Under the pieces are notes generated by a model. That model saw only the letters and a program-made list of their open reading frames with translations, was not told the origin of the DNA and did not search any database. The position numbers were made by a program, and so were the translations under genes. 44,679 nucleotides of DNA from Caryophanales bacterium UBA7642 (GTDB lineage: Bacteria; Bacillota_I; Bacilli_A; RFN20; CAG-288), in assembly GCA_002483745.1 (NCBI GenBank), contig DLIM01000009.1, positions 3,369-48,047 of the forward strand, in the 5' to 3' direction. Of this stretch, positions 1 through 8,613 are shown one piece after another (position 1 is the first letter of the stretch; every line of letters starts with the position of its first letter).

Positions 1-1879
1 CTTTCTTGGCTATTAATTCTTGGTGTGAACCTCTTTCAATGATAGCGCCATGATCAAGCACTAAGATTTCGTCACTGTTCTTGACTGTTGATAAGCGGTG
101 AGCAATAACGAAAGTCGTTCTCCCGTTCATCAGATGGTCCATGCCGCCTTGGACTAGTTTCTCGGTCCGAGTATCAATAGAACTAGTAGCTTCATCTAAG
201 ATCATAGCCGGAGGATCAGCAACGGCAGCTCTAGCAATGGATATTAATTGCAGTTGACCTTGAGATAAGCCTTCACCATTCCCGGAGATGATAGTGTTAT
301 ACCATTTTGGAAGCATTCTAATGAAGCCATCGGCGTTAACTAGTTTTGCGGCCTTGATGCAATCTTCATCACTAGCCTTCTCATTTCCGTATCGGATATT
401 TTCCATAATTGTTCAGGTAAAAAGATGAACATCCTGTAGAACCATCCCTAAGGACCTTCTTAAGTCAGGCTTTTTTATCTTGGTAATATTGATTCCATCA
501 AAACGAATCTTGCCATCATCGATATCATAGAAACGATTGATTAAGTTAGTGATAGTAGTTTTACCAGCGCCAGTTGAGCCAACTAAAGCAACTTTCTCAC
601 CAGGGTCGGCTTTAATCGTAATATTATGAAGAATTTGCTTTCCGGAGACATAGGAAAAGTCAACATGATCAAGAACAATTTCACCTTTAAGCCAAGTATA
701 AGAAGTAGTTGAGCCATCCTTATGAGGATGCTTCCAAGCCCATTTGTCTGTTTTTTCTTCGCATTCAATGGGATTACCATCTTTATCGATTTTAGCATTG
801 ACTAAGGTTACATAACCATCATCAGTTTCCGACTTTTCATCCATGAATTTGAAGATTCTACTAGCACCAGCTAAAGCCGTAATAATCGAGTTAAATTGGT
901 TTGCTAACTGACTGATAGGATTAGTAAAACTCTTAGCTAAAGTTAAGAAGGAAGCAATCATGCCTAGGGTCAAGACATTGACTCCGGTTAATCCGACATT
1001 CATTAAGCCAGCTATGGCCATATAGGCACCTAGTACGGCAACAATCACATAGAGAACATAGCCAAGAGCATTCATCATCGGCATCATCATATTGGCTTGC
1101 CCATTGGCATTTTAAGTACTATCTTCCCATTTAGAATTCTTTTCCTTAAAATCTAATTGGCTCTTGCCTTCATGGCAGAAGACTTTAACAACCTTCTCAC
1201 CATTGATTATTTCTTCAAAATAGGCGTTTAAATCAGCTATATCTGATTGCTGCTGAACAAAGTAATGAGAAGATTTCCCAATGACGCCTTTAGAGATGAC
1301 TAAGACTAATCCCATAGCCACTACAACGACAATCGTCAGCCAGACACTAATATAAAGCATACAGAAGAAGACAGCGACCACGGTGAAGACGGAGCTAACC
1401 AATTGCACTAAGGACTGAGCAATCATCTGCCTTAAGGTATCAGTATCGTTAGTGTAAAGAGACATAATTTCACCATGAGTGTGGGAATCAAAGAAGCTAA
1501 CCGGAAGTTTTTGCATCTTAGTGAACATATCATCTCTTATTTTCTTTAAGGTTCCTTGGGCGATTGTCATTATGACTCGGTTATAGAAGAGAGTAGCTAA
1601 GACACCGACTAAATAGATGCAACCCATCAAAATCAAAGCTCCAATCAAAGGTGAGAAATTAGGATCACTGACACCTATTAAAGGCATGATATAGTCATCA
1701 ATAAGGTTTTCAATGAAGAGCGAAGAGGCAGCGCTGGCTAAAGCGCTAAGAAGGACACAGATGATAACAAATATCATCTGACCTCTGTATCTTTTCATAT
1801 AGGAAAGAAGACGCTTAATCGTGTCAGGTTTGAAACTCATAACAGCATTCTTCTTTCCTTTTTTAACTGCCTTTTCCAT
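1..1879 (-). pseudogene. ABC exporter half-transporter B (decayed; 3' end outside window)
   Basis: This is the second subunit of a type IV (multidrug/lipid exporter) ABC half-transporter pair, with an N-terminal transmembrane domain followed by a nucleotide-binding domain. The start ATG at 1877-1879 overlaps the end of subunit A by 17 nt. The reading frame is broken twice without leaving frame: TAA at 1112-1114 in the last part of the transmembrane domain, and TGA at 413-415 right after QDVHLFT, where the family has Gly (GGA to TGA would explain it). The frame then continues with a good NBD: Walker A GSTGAGKTT, a signature region (LSQGQ), and Walker B ILDEATSSID with the catalytic Glu, so this was the subunit supplying the canonical ATP site. 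The C-terminus runs off the left edge. I infer recent inactivation; sequencing or consensus error is the main alternative. Confidence 0.85.
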
Positions 1880-3622
1880 TATCGGAATCTCCTTTCTGCT
1901 GTGACTGATAGATATCTGCGTAGATGCTACAGTTCTTAATCAGATCTTCATGTTTACCTTGTGCCACAATCTTGCCATCATCCATGACAATAATGGAATC
2001 ACAGTTTTCTACAGAGGTGATTCTTTGGGCAATTACTATTTTTGTGGTATGAGGAAGATAACTTCTAAATCCGTTCTCAATCTTCGCATCAGTCTTAGTA
2101 TCAACAGCCGAGGTTGAATCATCCATGATAATGACTTTCGGTTTCTTTAACAGGGCTCGCGCAATACAAAGTCTTTGCTTCTGACCGCCTGAAACATTAG
2201 TCCCGCCTTGTTCAATATGGGTGTTATAGCCATCAGGTAAAGTATCAATGAATTCATCAGCGCAGGCAACATGGCAGGCTTCCTTAATTTCCTCATCTGT
2301 TGCTTTTTCATTTCCCCAAAGAAGATTTTTTTAATGGTTCCACTAAAAAGCTCATTTTTCTGTAATACCATGGAAACTGAATTCCTTAATATATCCAAGT
2401 CATAAGCTTTGACATTTTCTCCGCCGGCAAAGACTTCACCTTTAGAAGCGTCATATAATCTAGGTATCAATTGCACTAAGGATGACTTACTGCTACCCGT
2501 AGCTCCGATGATTCCTAAAGAAGAACCAGAAGGTATATTAAGATTAATATTTGAAAGAACGTTCTTCTCAGCTTTATCGCTATAAGTGAAGCTGACATCT
2601 TTAAAAACAATACTACCGTCTTTAACTTCTTTGGTAGGATTAGCAGGGCTTGTAATAGAAGGCTTTTCTTCTAAAATTTCAGCGCATCTAGTAGCACTGG
2701 AACTAGCAATAGAGATCATAGCAAAGACCATGGAAAGCATCATGAGACTAGTTAATATCTGCATAGCATAAGTAATCAGAGCCGTTAACTGTCCTGTAGT
2801 CAACCCTAAAGATACATTGTTGCCACTGGCAACAATCGCCTTAGCGCCAATCCAAGAAATTAATATCATAACGGCATACATCGTAAACTGCATCAAAGGG
2901 GATTTCCAAGCAATTAGTCTTTCTCCCTTCGAGAAACCAGAATAGATTTTTTGATAGATGCCACGGAATTTCTTGACTTCATGGTCTTACTGGTTAAAAG
3001 ATTTAACTATTCTTATTCCTTTAACGTTTTCTTCGACTACTTCATTTAAGTCATCATAGGTATGGAAGACTTTCTTAAAGATGGGGTTGACTCCTTTAAC
3101 AATCAAGAAGTGGAAGATAGCTAAGAAAGGTATAGCAGCTAAGAAAATCCAGGCTATAGTTGTATTGATTGTAAAAGAAACCGCCACAGAAAAGATCATC
3201 ATGATTGGCCCCCTAACTGCCATCCTGATAATCATCTGATAAGCATTTTGGACATTGGTAACATCGGTAGTTAAACGCGTAACTATTGATGCCGTGGAAA
3301 ACTTATCAATGTTGCTAAAAGAAAAGGTCTGTACTTTATCGAACATATCTTTTCTTAGAGAAGCCGCATATCTGGCACTAGCTTTAGCACCGATTTTTGC
3401 CCCAAAAATACCAGTAATAAGTTCGAGAGTTGCAAAGACAAGTAAAGCACCTCCATATATCCATACTTTGGTCATGTTGCTGGAATTAATGCCGTAATCA
3501 AGCAAATCAGACATACATAAAGGAATGATAATTTCAAAAACTACTTCCAAAGCCGATAAACCTACCGTTACAAAGCTTAGGGTTTTATCGCCGTTTAAAC
3601 TTTTAGATAATGTTTTAAACAT
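1863..3622 (-). pseudogene. ABC exporter half-transporter A (decayed by nonsense and frameshift)
   Basis: This is the first subunit of the exporter pair, about 587 codons when repaired. It starts at 3622 behind the ribosome site AGAGGT. An in-frame TAA at 2987-2989 cuts the transmembrane domain after VKSFNQ, and the same frame resumes with DHEVKKF. A one-base deletion in a T7 run at 2326-2332 (minus-strand poly-A) shifts the frame in the Q-loop-to-helical part of the NBD; adding one A restores a family-like NLLWGNEKATDEE. Downstream come signature NVSGGQKQR, Walker B IIMDDSTSAVD (Asp in place of catalytic Glu, as in the degenerate site of heterodimeric exporters) and the H-loop region with Gln in place of His (VIAQRI). 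Walker A reads GATGSSKSS, losing the invariant Gly before Lys. The combination points to a pseudogene rather than a single sequencing error. Confidence 0.87.
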
Positions 3623-3637
3623 ATAAGTACCTCTTTA

Positions 3638-3651
3638 TGTAGCACGCTACA
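3638..3651. promoter_or_regulatory. MarR-type operator upstream of the ABC pair
   Basis: Perfect inverted repeat TGTAGC-AC-GCTACA, 16 bases upstream of the ABC A start codon. The same core recurs upstream of the marR gene at 4131-4144, which supports binding by the MarR protein encoded between the two sites. Confidence 0.75.
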
Positions 3652-3668
3652 TTTTCAATTATTTGAAT

Positions 3669-3694
3669 AGCCAAGTTTTTGACTTGGCTTTTTC
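3669..3694 (+). terminator. Hairpin between marR and ABC A
   Basis: Eight-base perfect stem AGCCAAGT/ACTTGGCT with a 5-nt loop, followed by a T run on the plus strand only. It overlaps the last bases of marR. As a factor-independent terminator it would work for plus-strand transcription, yet the flanking genes are on the minus strand. It could instead protect the marR 3' end or attenuate read-through into the ABC genes. Confidence 0.4.
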
Positions 3695-4109
3695 AACTGA
3701 TGTTTTTATATATTTCTACTAGATAGTATAGGAACTGCTTTCTTTCTTCTTCCGATAAGCCTTTCAGCATTTTGTCTTCTTGGCTATCAATAACCTGAGC
3801 CATGTTATTTCCTATAACCTCGGCCTTAGGTGTAAGTTTGACTATTTTATTTCGGCCATTGTTAGGATCAAAGAAAGAAATTAAGAATCCATGTTTTTCC
3901 ATCCTCTTCACTAATCCAACGACAGTAGGATGGGCAACTTTGAGATTATCTTCGATCTCTTTTTGGGTGGTTTCACCGCCATGTTGATGAATAAAGGAAA
4001 GAACACGGCTTTGTGATAAAGTCAGATTGTTGCTTTTTAAATCGTAATCGGCTTTAGTCTTGATTTTGTCATTAATTAATTTAATGTAATAACCTACTTT
4101 TTGTTCCAT
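3693..4109 (-). CDS. MarR family transcriptional regulator
   Basis: A 138-aa winged-helix repressor of the MarR family. The core runs roughly over residues 28-95: LTLSQSRVLSFI, then the recognition-helix region TQKEIEDNLKVAHPTVVGLV and the wing with FFDPNNGRNKIVKLT (the family D-x-R-x3-x-L-T type wing). Flanking helices form the dimer interface. The start ATG at 4107-4109 follows GAGGATGCTGAA. It is the first gene of a marR-ABC-ABC unit, an arrangement usual for locally regulated multidrug exporters. Palindromes of the same sequence lie over its own promoter (4129-4146) and in front of the ABC genes (3638-3651), so autoregulation is likely. The gene is intact although both downstream transporter genes are broken. 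Ligand unknown. Confidence 0.9.
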   Translation of the reverse strand: MEQKVGYYIKLINDKIKTKADYDLKSNNLTLSQSRVLSFIHQHGGETTQKEIEDNLKVAHPTVVGLVKRMEKHGFLISFFDPNNGRNKIVKLTPKAEVIGNNMAQVIDSQEDKMLKGLSEEERKQFLYYLVEIYKNIS

Positions 4110-4128
4110 TTCAGCATCCTCGCTATAT

Positions 4129-4157
4129 AGTGTAGTACGCTACACTTTGCATTACAA
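4129..4157 (-). promoter_or_regulatory. marR promoter with overlapping operator
   Basis: On the minus strand TTGTAA (4152-4157) and TACACT (4129-4134) are separated by 17 nt. The spacer and the -10 box are covered by the palindrome AGTGTAG-CGTA-CTACACT (4129-4146, 7-bp perfect arms), so a bound repressor would block RNA polymerase. The core matches the site at 3638-3651. Confidence 0.75.
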
Positions 4158-4196
4158 GCTTTTTATTAAGCATAAATGGAAATGATATTTATCCTA

Positions 4197-4718
4197 TCAA
4201 TTCCTGTTTAGTACCTTATCTATTCTTCCAATATAAAGCGTGTGATAATTGCCTTGATTAGCTCCGGAATAGTATTTTTTAATGATTGAATCGCTTAGAA
4301 TTCTATCGGTATTGCAATCATTTTCATAGAGTTTCGTGCAGATGATGACTTGCTTTGATTCCTCAATAAAAGGTGTGTCATTAATAAAACTAAGATGGAG
4401 ATCAGCTCTACTTATTTTATCTTCATCTCTTCCAGAGACAGTTCCTAGATATCCAAGTTTTATAGAATTTAGATCATCTAAGAAAGAGATAGAAAAGGTT
4501 TTGCTTTTTTCTAAAAACAAATGTGTATATCGGGATTTCTTTACCATGATTATGAAGACTGGCATGGACCAGATATTGCCAATGCTGAACCAGGCCGCAG
4601 TCATCGTGTTAACTTTGTTATCGGCCTTAGCAGTTATTAGGAAAGAAGTCTTCATCAGATTATTATCCTTATCCAAAACCAAAGCATCTTTTATCTCAGC
4701 TTCTTTAAAATCAGACAT
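4197..4718 (-). CDS. Flavin reductase-like (FMN-binding split barrel) protein
   Basis: A 173-aa protein with the layout of the flavin reductase/flavoredoxin family: residues 20-60 contain SFLITAKADNKVNTMTAAWFSIGNIWSMPVFIIMV, the strand-loop that holds FMN phosphate and isoalloxazine, followed by a region with FSISFLDD and LGYLGTVSGRDEDKI, typical of the second half of the barrel. The C-terminus ends HTLYIGRIDKVL, the usual last strand. The start follows AAAGGGG with good spacing, and a TATAAT lies just upstream. It stands alone between marR and the divergent 612-aa gene. Members use NAD(P)H or reduced ferredoxin to reduce FMN or act as electron carriers; the substrate here cannot be told from sequence. 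Confidence 0.82.
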   Translation of the reverse strand: MSDFKEAEIKDALVLDKDNNLMKTSFLITAKADNKVNTMTAAWFSIGNIWSMPVFIIMVKKSRYTHLFLEKSKTFSISFLDDLNSIKLGYLGTVSGRDEDKISRADLHLSFINDTPFIEESKQVIICTKLYENDCNTDRILSDSIIKKYYSGANQGNYHTLYIGRIDKVLNRN

Positions 4719-4761
4719 AGTCTATGCCCCTTTTCTATTATTATAATAGGAAATCGCTTAG

Positions 4762-4790
4762 TTTAAAAAAAACTCAATTAGTTATATAAT
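4762..4790 (+). promoter_or_regulatory. Promoter of the OST-HTH/DUF3825 gene
   Basis: TTTAAA (4762-4767), 17-nt spacer, TATAAT (4785-4790), about 40 nt before the start codon at 4830, which has AAGGA 5 nt upstream. A divergent TATAAT for the flavin reductase gene lies at about 4740. Confidence 0.65.
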
Positions 4791-4829
4791 GTTCTTAGCT
4801 TTATAAAAATAAAGCCTACAAGGACACAA

Positions 4830-6668
4830 ATGTTAACAAATCAAGACAAGCAAAACATTTATGACCTGCTTTGTCAGGAGTTTGAAAAAAACTCGAAGAT
4901 TCCTTTGGCTAAAGTTGCTCTTTATCTAAAGAATCAAGGCCTGAACTATGAGGAATTCGGTTATAAAAAAATGAAGTCGCTTCTAAACGACTTAAATGAA
5001 TTCCTAGAACTCAGTGCTGATGAAACAGTCGGCCATAAAAAAGAAGAGTACGTAGTCGTTCATGATTTCAATAATCAGGGTTCGGCAATTTCTAATATGA
5101 TAAAAGACAGTCCCAATAAAAAAGGGTCTACTAAATTTTCCAATGATGATAAGAAAGCCATCTATGAGTCTCTGAAGAACGGTTTCAACACCAATAGAGA
5201 ATACCCAATGGCTACTATCAGCAAATGGCTTTTAGATCATGGCTTTAATTACCACGCTTTGGGTTTTTCCAAGATGAAAAGCCTCTTAGAAGCTATGCCT
5301 GAGACTATCTCTCTTAGGGATGTATCAATCAAGGGTGTCAAACAGTCATTAGTCACTATCAAAGCAAGAATCGATAATGCTAGTCACCCTATCATAAATG
5401 ATAAGCCTCTTTTGAAGGCTGAGGCTAAAGCCCCTATTAAAGAGAAGAGCTTCAGTTCCAATGATAATAGCTACCCTAAGGCTGAGGAAGTCTTTATTCC
5501 TCCAAAGCTTATTCTTTCAGTAAAGGAATTCACTAATCTTGGCTTAGAGGATTCTTCCATAGTCAATCTCATCAAGAATGACTACTCGAATGATATCAAG
5601 AGCAATCTCATCACTATCAAGGATGACTGCTTTGTCTTCCCGCTTTCTTTTACTAACACTCATTCCGAAGCTTTGATAGCCTCTATCAAGAAAGCCGCAA
5701 ATACTACTGAATATAAATATTATCTTAACTTTATCGGAAACGATAAAGAGAAGCCTAAAGATGCTTTAAGGAGTCAGATTTTCTTCCCGGACTTTGATGA
5801 TGCCGTTGCTGAATTAGCTGATTTAGCTATTCAGGAAGACTGGTGCTACCACCATTCTAAAGATCCCCTAATCATCCTGAAGATTTATCTTCAGTATACT
5901 TATTACCGTCTTCTTTCCCAAAAGAAAGTCCTCGTGGATGAAAAATCAGGATTTGCAGCTTTCAATACCGGTTTAGAGACCAATGATTTTGATGATATCT
6001 ATGGCGTCTTAATGGTAAACAAAGATAAGACTATTGATTCTGACTATATTTTCCAGGGATTCTCCATAGCAGCAAGTCAAGGCATAGGTAAGATCATTGT
6101 CGAGCACTTCAATCCCCTCCCTCCTAAACCGACATATACCAATAGCACCGCTGATATCATCTACGATACCAAAAAAGACTTACATACTGATTATCAGCAC
6201 ATCATCTTAGACAACTTAGACCGTTTCCCCTTGATGTTCTTAAAGAAAGTCGTTATGCCTTTTGCTAAAGAAAAGAAGCTTCTTGATGACATCATCAGAG
6301 AGAAAAACGATTACCAGAGAAGCAAACTATATGCTTACTTAGAAGAAGCGGTGAGGGAAAATGATATGCTCTTCACCCTGATCAAAGCTTCTTTAGATTC
6401 TGCTATTGCTAGTTCCTTAAAGTGTGTGCGCTACGATTATCGAATGGCTTTGCCTTCATTCTTCCCGACTAGAGATGTCATGTCGATGATGCTACCTCTA
6501 GTATTCGATAAAGGCGCTGGAGTAGAAGCTATTCTTCTTGTTGAGTTAACACCTAGTGGCAATTACCAAGGCCAGACAATCCTGACTTTGAAGCAATGCT
6601 ACGTCAATGCAAGATTATTAGGGCCTTTAGATAATACTTTCTTAAAAGCTAGCGACATCGAGGATTAA
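4830..6668 (+). CDS. Twin OST-HTH (LOTUS) protein with DUF3825-like C-terminal domain
   Basis: A 612-aa cytosolic protein with no signal peptide or membrane segment. Residues about 5-62 and 104-164 are two copies of an OST-HTH/LOTUS winged helix: each starts with DKQNIYDLLCQEF or DKKAIYESLKNGF, continues with IPLAKVALYLKNQGLNYEEFG or the matching YPMATISKWLLDHGFNYHALG, and ends with KMKSLL. A charged linker of about 150 residues follows. From about residue 325 the sequence resembles DUF3825: EDWCY, ILKIYLQYTYYRLL, FAAFNTGLETNDFDDIYGV, and near the end LPSFFPTRDVMSMMLPL and YQGQTILTLKQCYVNARLL. OST-HTH domains bind RNA (including G-quadruplex RNA) in eukaryotic proteins; the role of DUF3825 is unknown to me. 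Action on RNA is an inference from the domain. Monocistronic, convergent with mnmG. Confidence 0.85.
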   Translation: MLTNQDKQNIYDLLCQEFEKNSKIPLAKVALYLKNQGLNYEEFGYKKMKSLLNDLNEFLELSADETVGHKKEEYVVVHDFNNQGSAISNMIKDSPNKKGSTKFSNDDKKAIYESLKNGFNTNREYPMATISKWLLDHGFNYHALGFSKMKSLLEAMPETISLRDVSIKGVKQSLVTIKARIDNASHPIINDKPLLKAEAKAPIKEKSFSSNDNSYPKAEEVFIPPKLILSVKEFTNLGLEDSSIVNLIKNDYSNDIKSNLITIKDDCFVFPLSFTNTHSEALIASIKKAANTTEYKYYLNFIGNDKEKPKDALRSQIFFPDFDDAVAELADLAIQEDWCYHHSKDPLIILKIYLQYTYYRLLSQKKVLVDEKSGFAAFNTGLETNDFDDIYGVLMVNKDKTIDSDYIFQGFSIAASQGIGKIIVEHFNPLPPKPTYTNSTADIIYDTKKDLHTDYQHIILDNLDRFPLMFLKKVVMPFAKEKKLLDDIIREKNDYQRSKLYAYLEEAVRENDMLFTLIKASLDSAIASSLKCVRYDYRMALPSFFPTRDVMSMMLPLVFDKGAGVEAILLVELTPSGNYQGQTILTLKQCYVNARLLGPLDNTFLKASDIED

Positions 6669-6670
6669 TC

Positions 6671-6711
6671 AAAAGCGTCAAGAGCAAATCCTGCTCTTGA
6701 CGCTTTTTCTT
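6671..6711. terminator. Bidirectional terminator
   Basis: A 13-bp perfect stem AGCGTCAAGAGCA/TGCTCTTGACGCT (6674-6686 and 6692-6704) with a 5-nt loop, preceded by AAAA and followed by TTTTTCTTT. It ends the 612-aa gene on the plus strand and the suf-mnmG operon on the minus strand. Confidence 0.92.
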
Positions 6712-8609
6712 TATTTTGAGTTATGTTCATTATGTCTGACGTAGAAAGATAGGACATCAATATCGGATGGATGAACGTTAGTTATTCGGCTAGCCTCTCC
6801 TAAAGTCTTCGGTTTAAGCAAGGAAAGCTTTTCCCTAGCTTCTAAAGACAAGCCATCCATATGCTTATAGTCGAGATTATCAGGAAGCAAAAGCGATTCA
6901 TAGCTCTTTCTTCTTTCAGCCTCTTTACGTTCCGCAATGATGTACCCTTCATATTTTATCTCGGTCTCGCATTTGAACTGTTCTTCATCATCAAGGACAG
7001 GTAAGTAATCAACGCACTTTGATAATTCTTTATACTTGACGTTCTGCCTTCTCATCGTTTGCTTAAGTGTTTCATTGCCATTAGGGTCATTGAATCCTAA
7101 TGATTTGATGTAATCTCTTACTTTCTGATTACTAGCCACTTGATGAGAAGCGAGCAAGTTGATAGCTAAGTCAACCTTTTCATTTTTAGAATTCAAACGG
7201 TCAAAACGTTCTTTAGAGACTAAACCGATATCATAGCCTTTCTTTAAAAGTCTAACATCAGCATTATCATTTCTAGTTATTAAACGGTATTCAGAACGGG
7301 AACTTAAAAGACGGTAAGGTTCATGAGTCCCTTTAGTGACGATATCATCAATCATGATGCCAATATAGGCTTCATCTCTTGAAAGAGTGAAAGGCTCACG
7401 TCCTTCAATCCATAAAGCAGCATTGATTCCAGCTATCAAACCTAATGCCGCTGCTTCCTCATAACCGCTAGTTCCAGCTATCTGGCCGCAGACATATAAG
7501 CCATCAAAGCCTTTGACCTTCATAGTATGGTCTAATTGGCTAGGCTCTACGGCATCGTATTCGATAGCATAGGCGTATTTCAGGAAGACGGCTTTTTCTA
7601 ATCCTCTTAAAGAATGGACCATCTCAACCTGGATGTTCTCTGGCATTGAAGTAGAGAATCCCTGTAAGTAGCAGGAAGAGAATTCCACGCTTTCCGGTTC
7701 TAAGAAAAGCTGATGTCTCTTTTTGTCAGCAAATCGAACGACTTTATCTTCGATGGAAGGGCAGTATCGAGGTCCTACTCCTCTAACGACTCCGCCGTAC
7801 ATAGCGGAATCCTTTAAATGGGAGCGGATAATCTCATGGGTATGTTCGTTAGTATAAGTAAGATAGCAGGGAAGCATATCCTTCTTGTCTAAAAACCAAG
7901 TCGTATCATATGAGAAGGCATTCTGCCCTTCATCGCCTTCCTCAATCTCAAGAATAGAATAATCAATTGAAGATGGATCGATTCTAGGAGGGGTACCAGT
8001 CTTCAGCCTAATCATATTGAGACCTAAGTCACTGATAGACTTAGATAAGCCATGAGAGGATTTCTCTCCATCAGGTCCCTCATCTTTAGCTACATGTCCT
8101 CTTAAGGTACGAGCTTCCATATGAGTGCCGGTAGCTAAAACAATGGCTTTGCAGCCAATGAAAGTACCATCATCGAGAATGATTCCTTTAGCTTTCTTAT
8201 CTTCTACGACAATCTTTTTGACTTCATGTTCGATGATATCAAGGTTAGGAACGGTAAGCAGATAATTCTGCATATTCCTAGGATATCCTCTTTTATCTTC
8301 CTGAGCCCTAAAGCAACGGACGCCGGGGCCTTTGGAAGTATTAAGGATTTTCATCTGCAGGATCGAGCCCTTCATATCAGCAATCTTAGCCATGATGCCA
8401 CCTAAGGCATCCATTTCACGGACAACAATACCTTTAGCTGAGCCGCCAATGGTGGGATTGCAGGCCATATTAGAAACCATCTTATAGTTAAAACAAACCA
8501 TTAAGGTCTTTAAACCTAAGGTTGCAGTAGCATGGCAAGCTTCAGTGCCGGCATGTCCACCGCCTACTACGATGACATCATAATTACTACTAGGATTTTT
8601 GATTAACAT
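6711..8609 (-). CDS. mnmG: tRNA uridine-5-carboxymethylaminomethyl modification enzyme MnmG
   Basis: 632 aa, full length for MnmG (GidA). With MnmE it makes cmnm5U or nm5U at wobble U34, using FAD, methylene-THF and glycine or ammonium. The FAD dinucleotide fold is at the N-terminus (VIVVGGGHAGTEA, residues 12-24), followed by MACNPTIGGSAKG and the family motifs KTGTPPRID and PRYCPSIEDKVVRF, then YVCGQIAGTSGYEEAAALG and the C-terminal helical domain that contacts MnmE and tRNA. It is the last gene of the suf operon, 4 nt after sufB, with a modest AGGT upstream. In most Bacillota mnmG sits with mnmE and rsmG near oriC; neither partner is in this window. Coupling to the Suf cysteine desulfurase is suggestive, since U34 is often also 2-thiolated, but that is inference. 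Confidence 0.98.
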   Translation of the reverse strand: MLIKNPSSNYDVIVVGGGHAGTEACHATATLGLKTLMVCFNYKMVSNMACNPTIGGSAKGIVVREMDALGGIMAKIADMKGSILQMKILNTSKGPGVRCFRAQEDKRGYPRNMQNYLLTVPNLDIIEHEVKKIVVEDKKAKGIILDDGTFIGCKAIVLATGTHMEARTLRGHVAKDEGPDGEKSSHGLSKSISDLGLNMIRLKTGTPPRIDPSSIDYSILEIEEGDEGQNAFSYDTTWFLDKKDMLPCYLTYTNEHTHEIIRSHLKDSAMYGGVVRGVGPRYCPSIEDKVVRFADKKRHQLFLEPESVEFSSCYLQGFSTSMPENIQVEMVHSLRGLEKAVFLKYAYAIEYDAVEPSQLDHTMKVKGFDGLYVCGQIAGTSGYEEAAALGLIAGINAALWIEGREPFTLSRDEAYIGIMIDDIVTKGTHEPYRLLSSRSEYRLITRNDNADVRLLKKGYDIGLVSKERFDRLNSKNEKVDLAINLLASHQVASNQKVRDYIKSLGFNDPNGNETLKQTMRRQNVKYKELSKCVDYLPVLDDEEQFKCETEIKYEGYIIAERKEAERRKSYESLLLPDNLDYKHMDGLSLEAREKLSLLKPKTLGEASRITNVHPSDIDVLSFYVRHNEHNSK

Positions 8610-8613
8610 GATT

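Noticed and set aside
413..3622. Alternative genetic code or programmed readthrough to explain the in-frame stops in the ABC genes
   Set aside because: Both TAA and TGA interrupt the frames, and TAA and TGA end many intact genes here (TGA in parA, parB and sufD). The TGA replaces Gly, not Trp as in code 4. A frameshift and a Walker A change in the same locus fit decay better.
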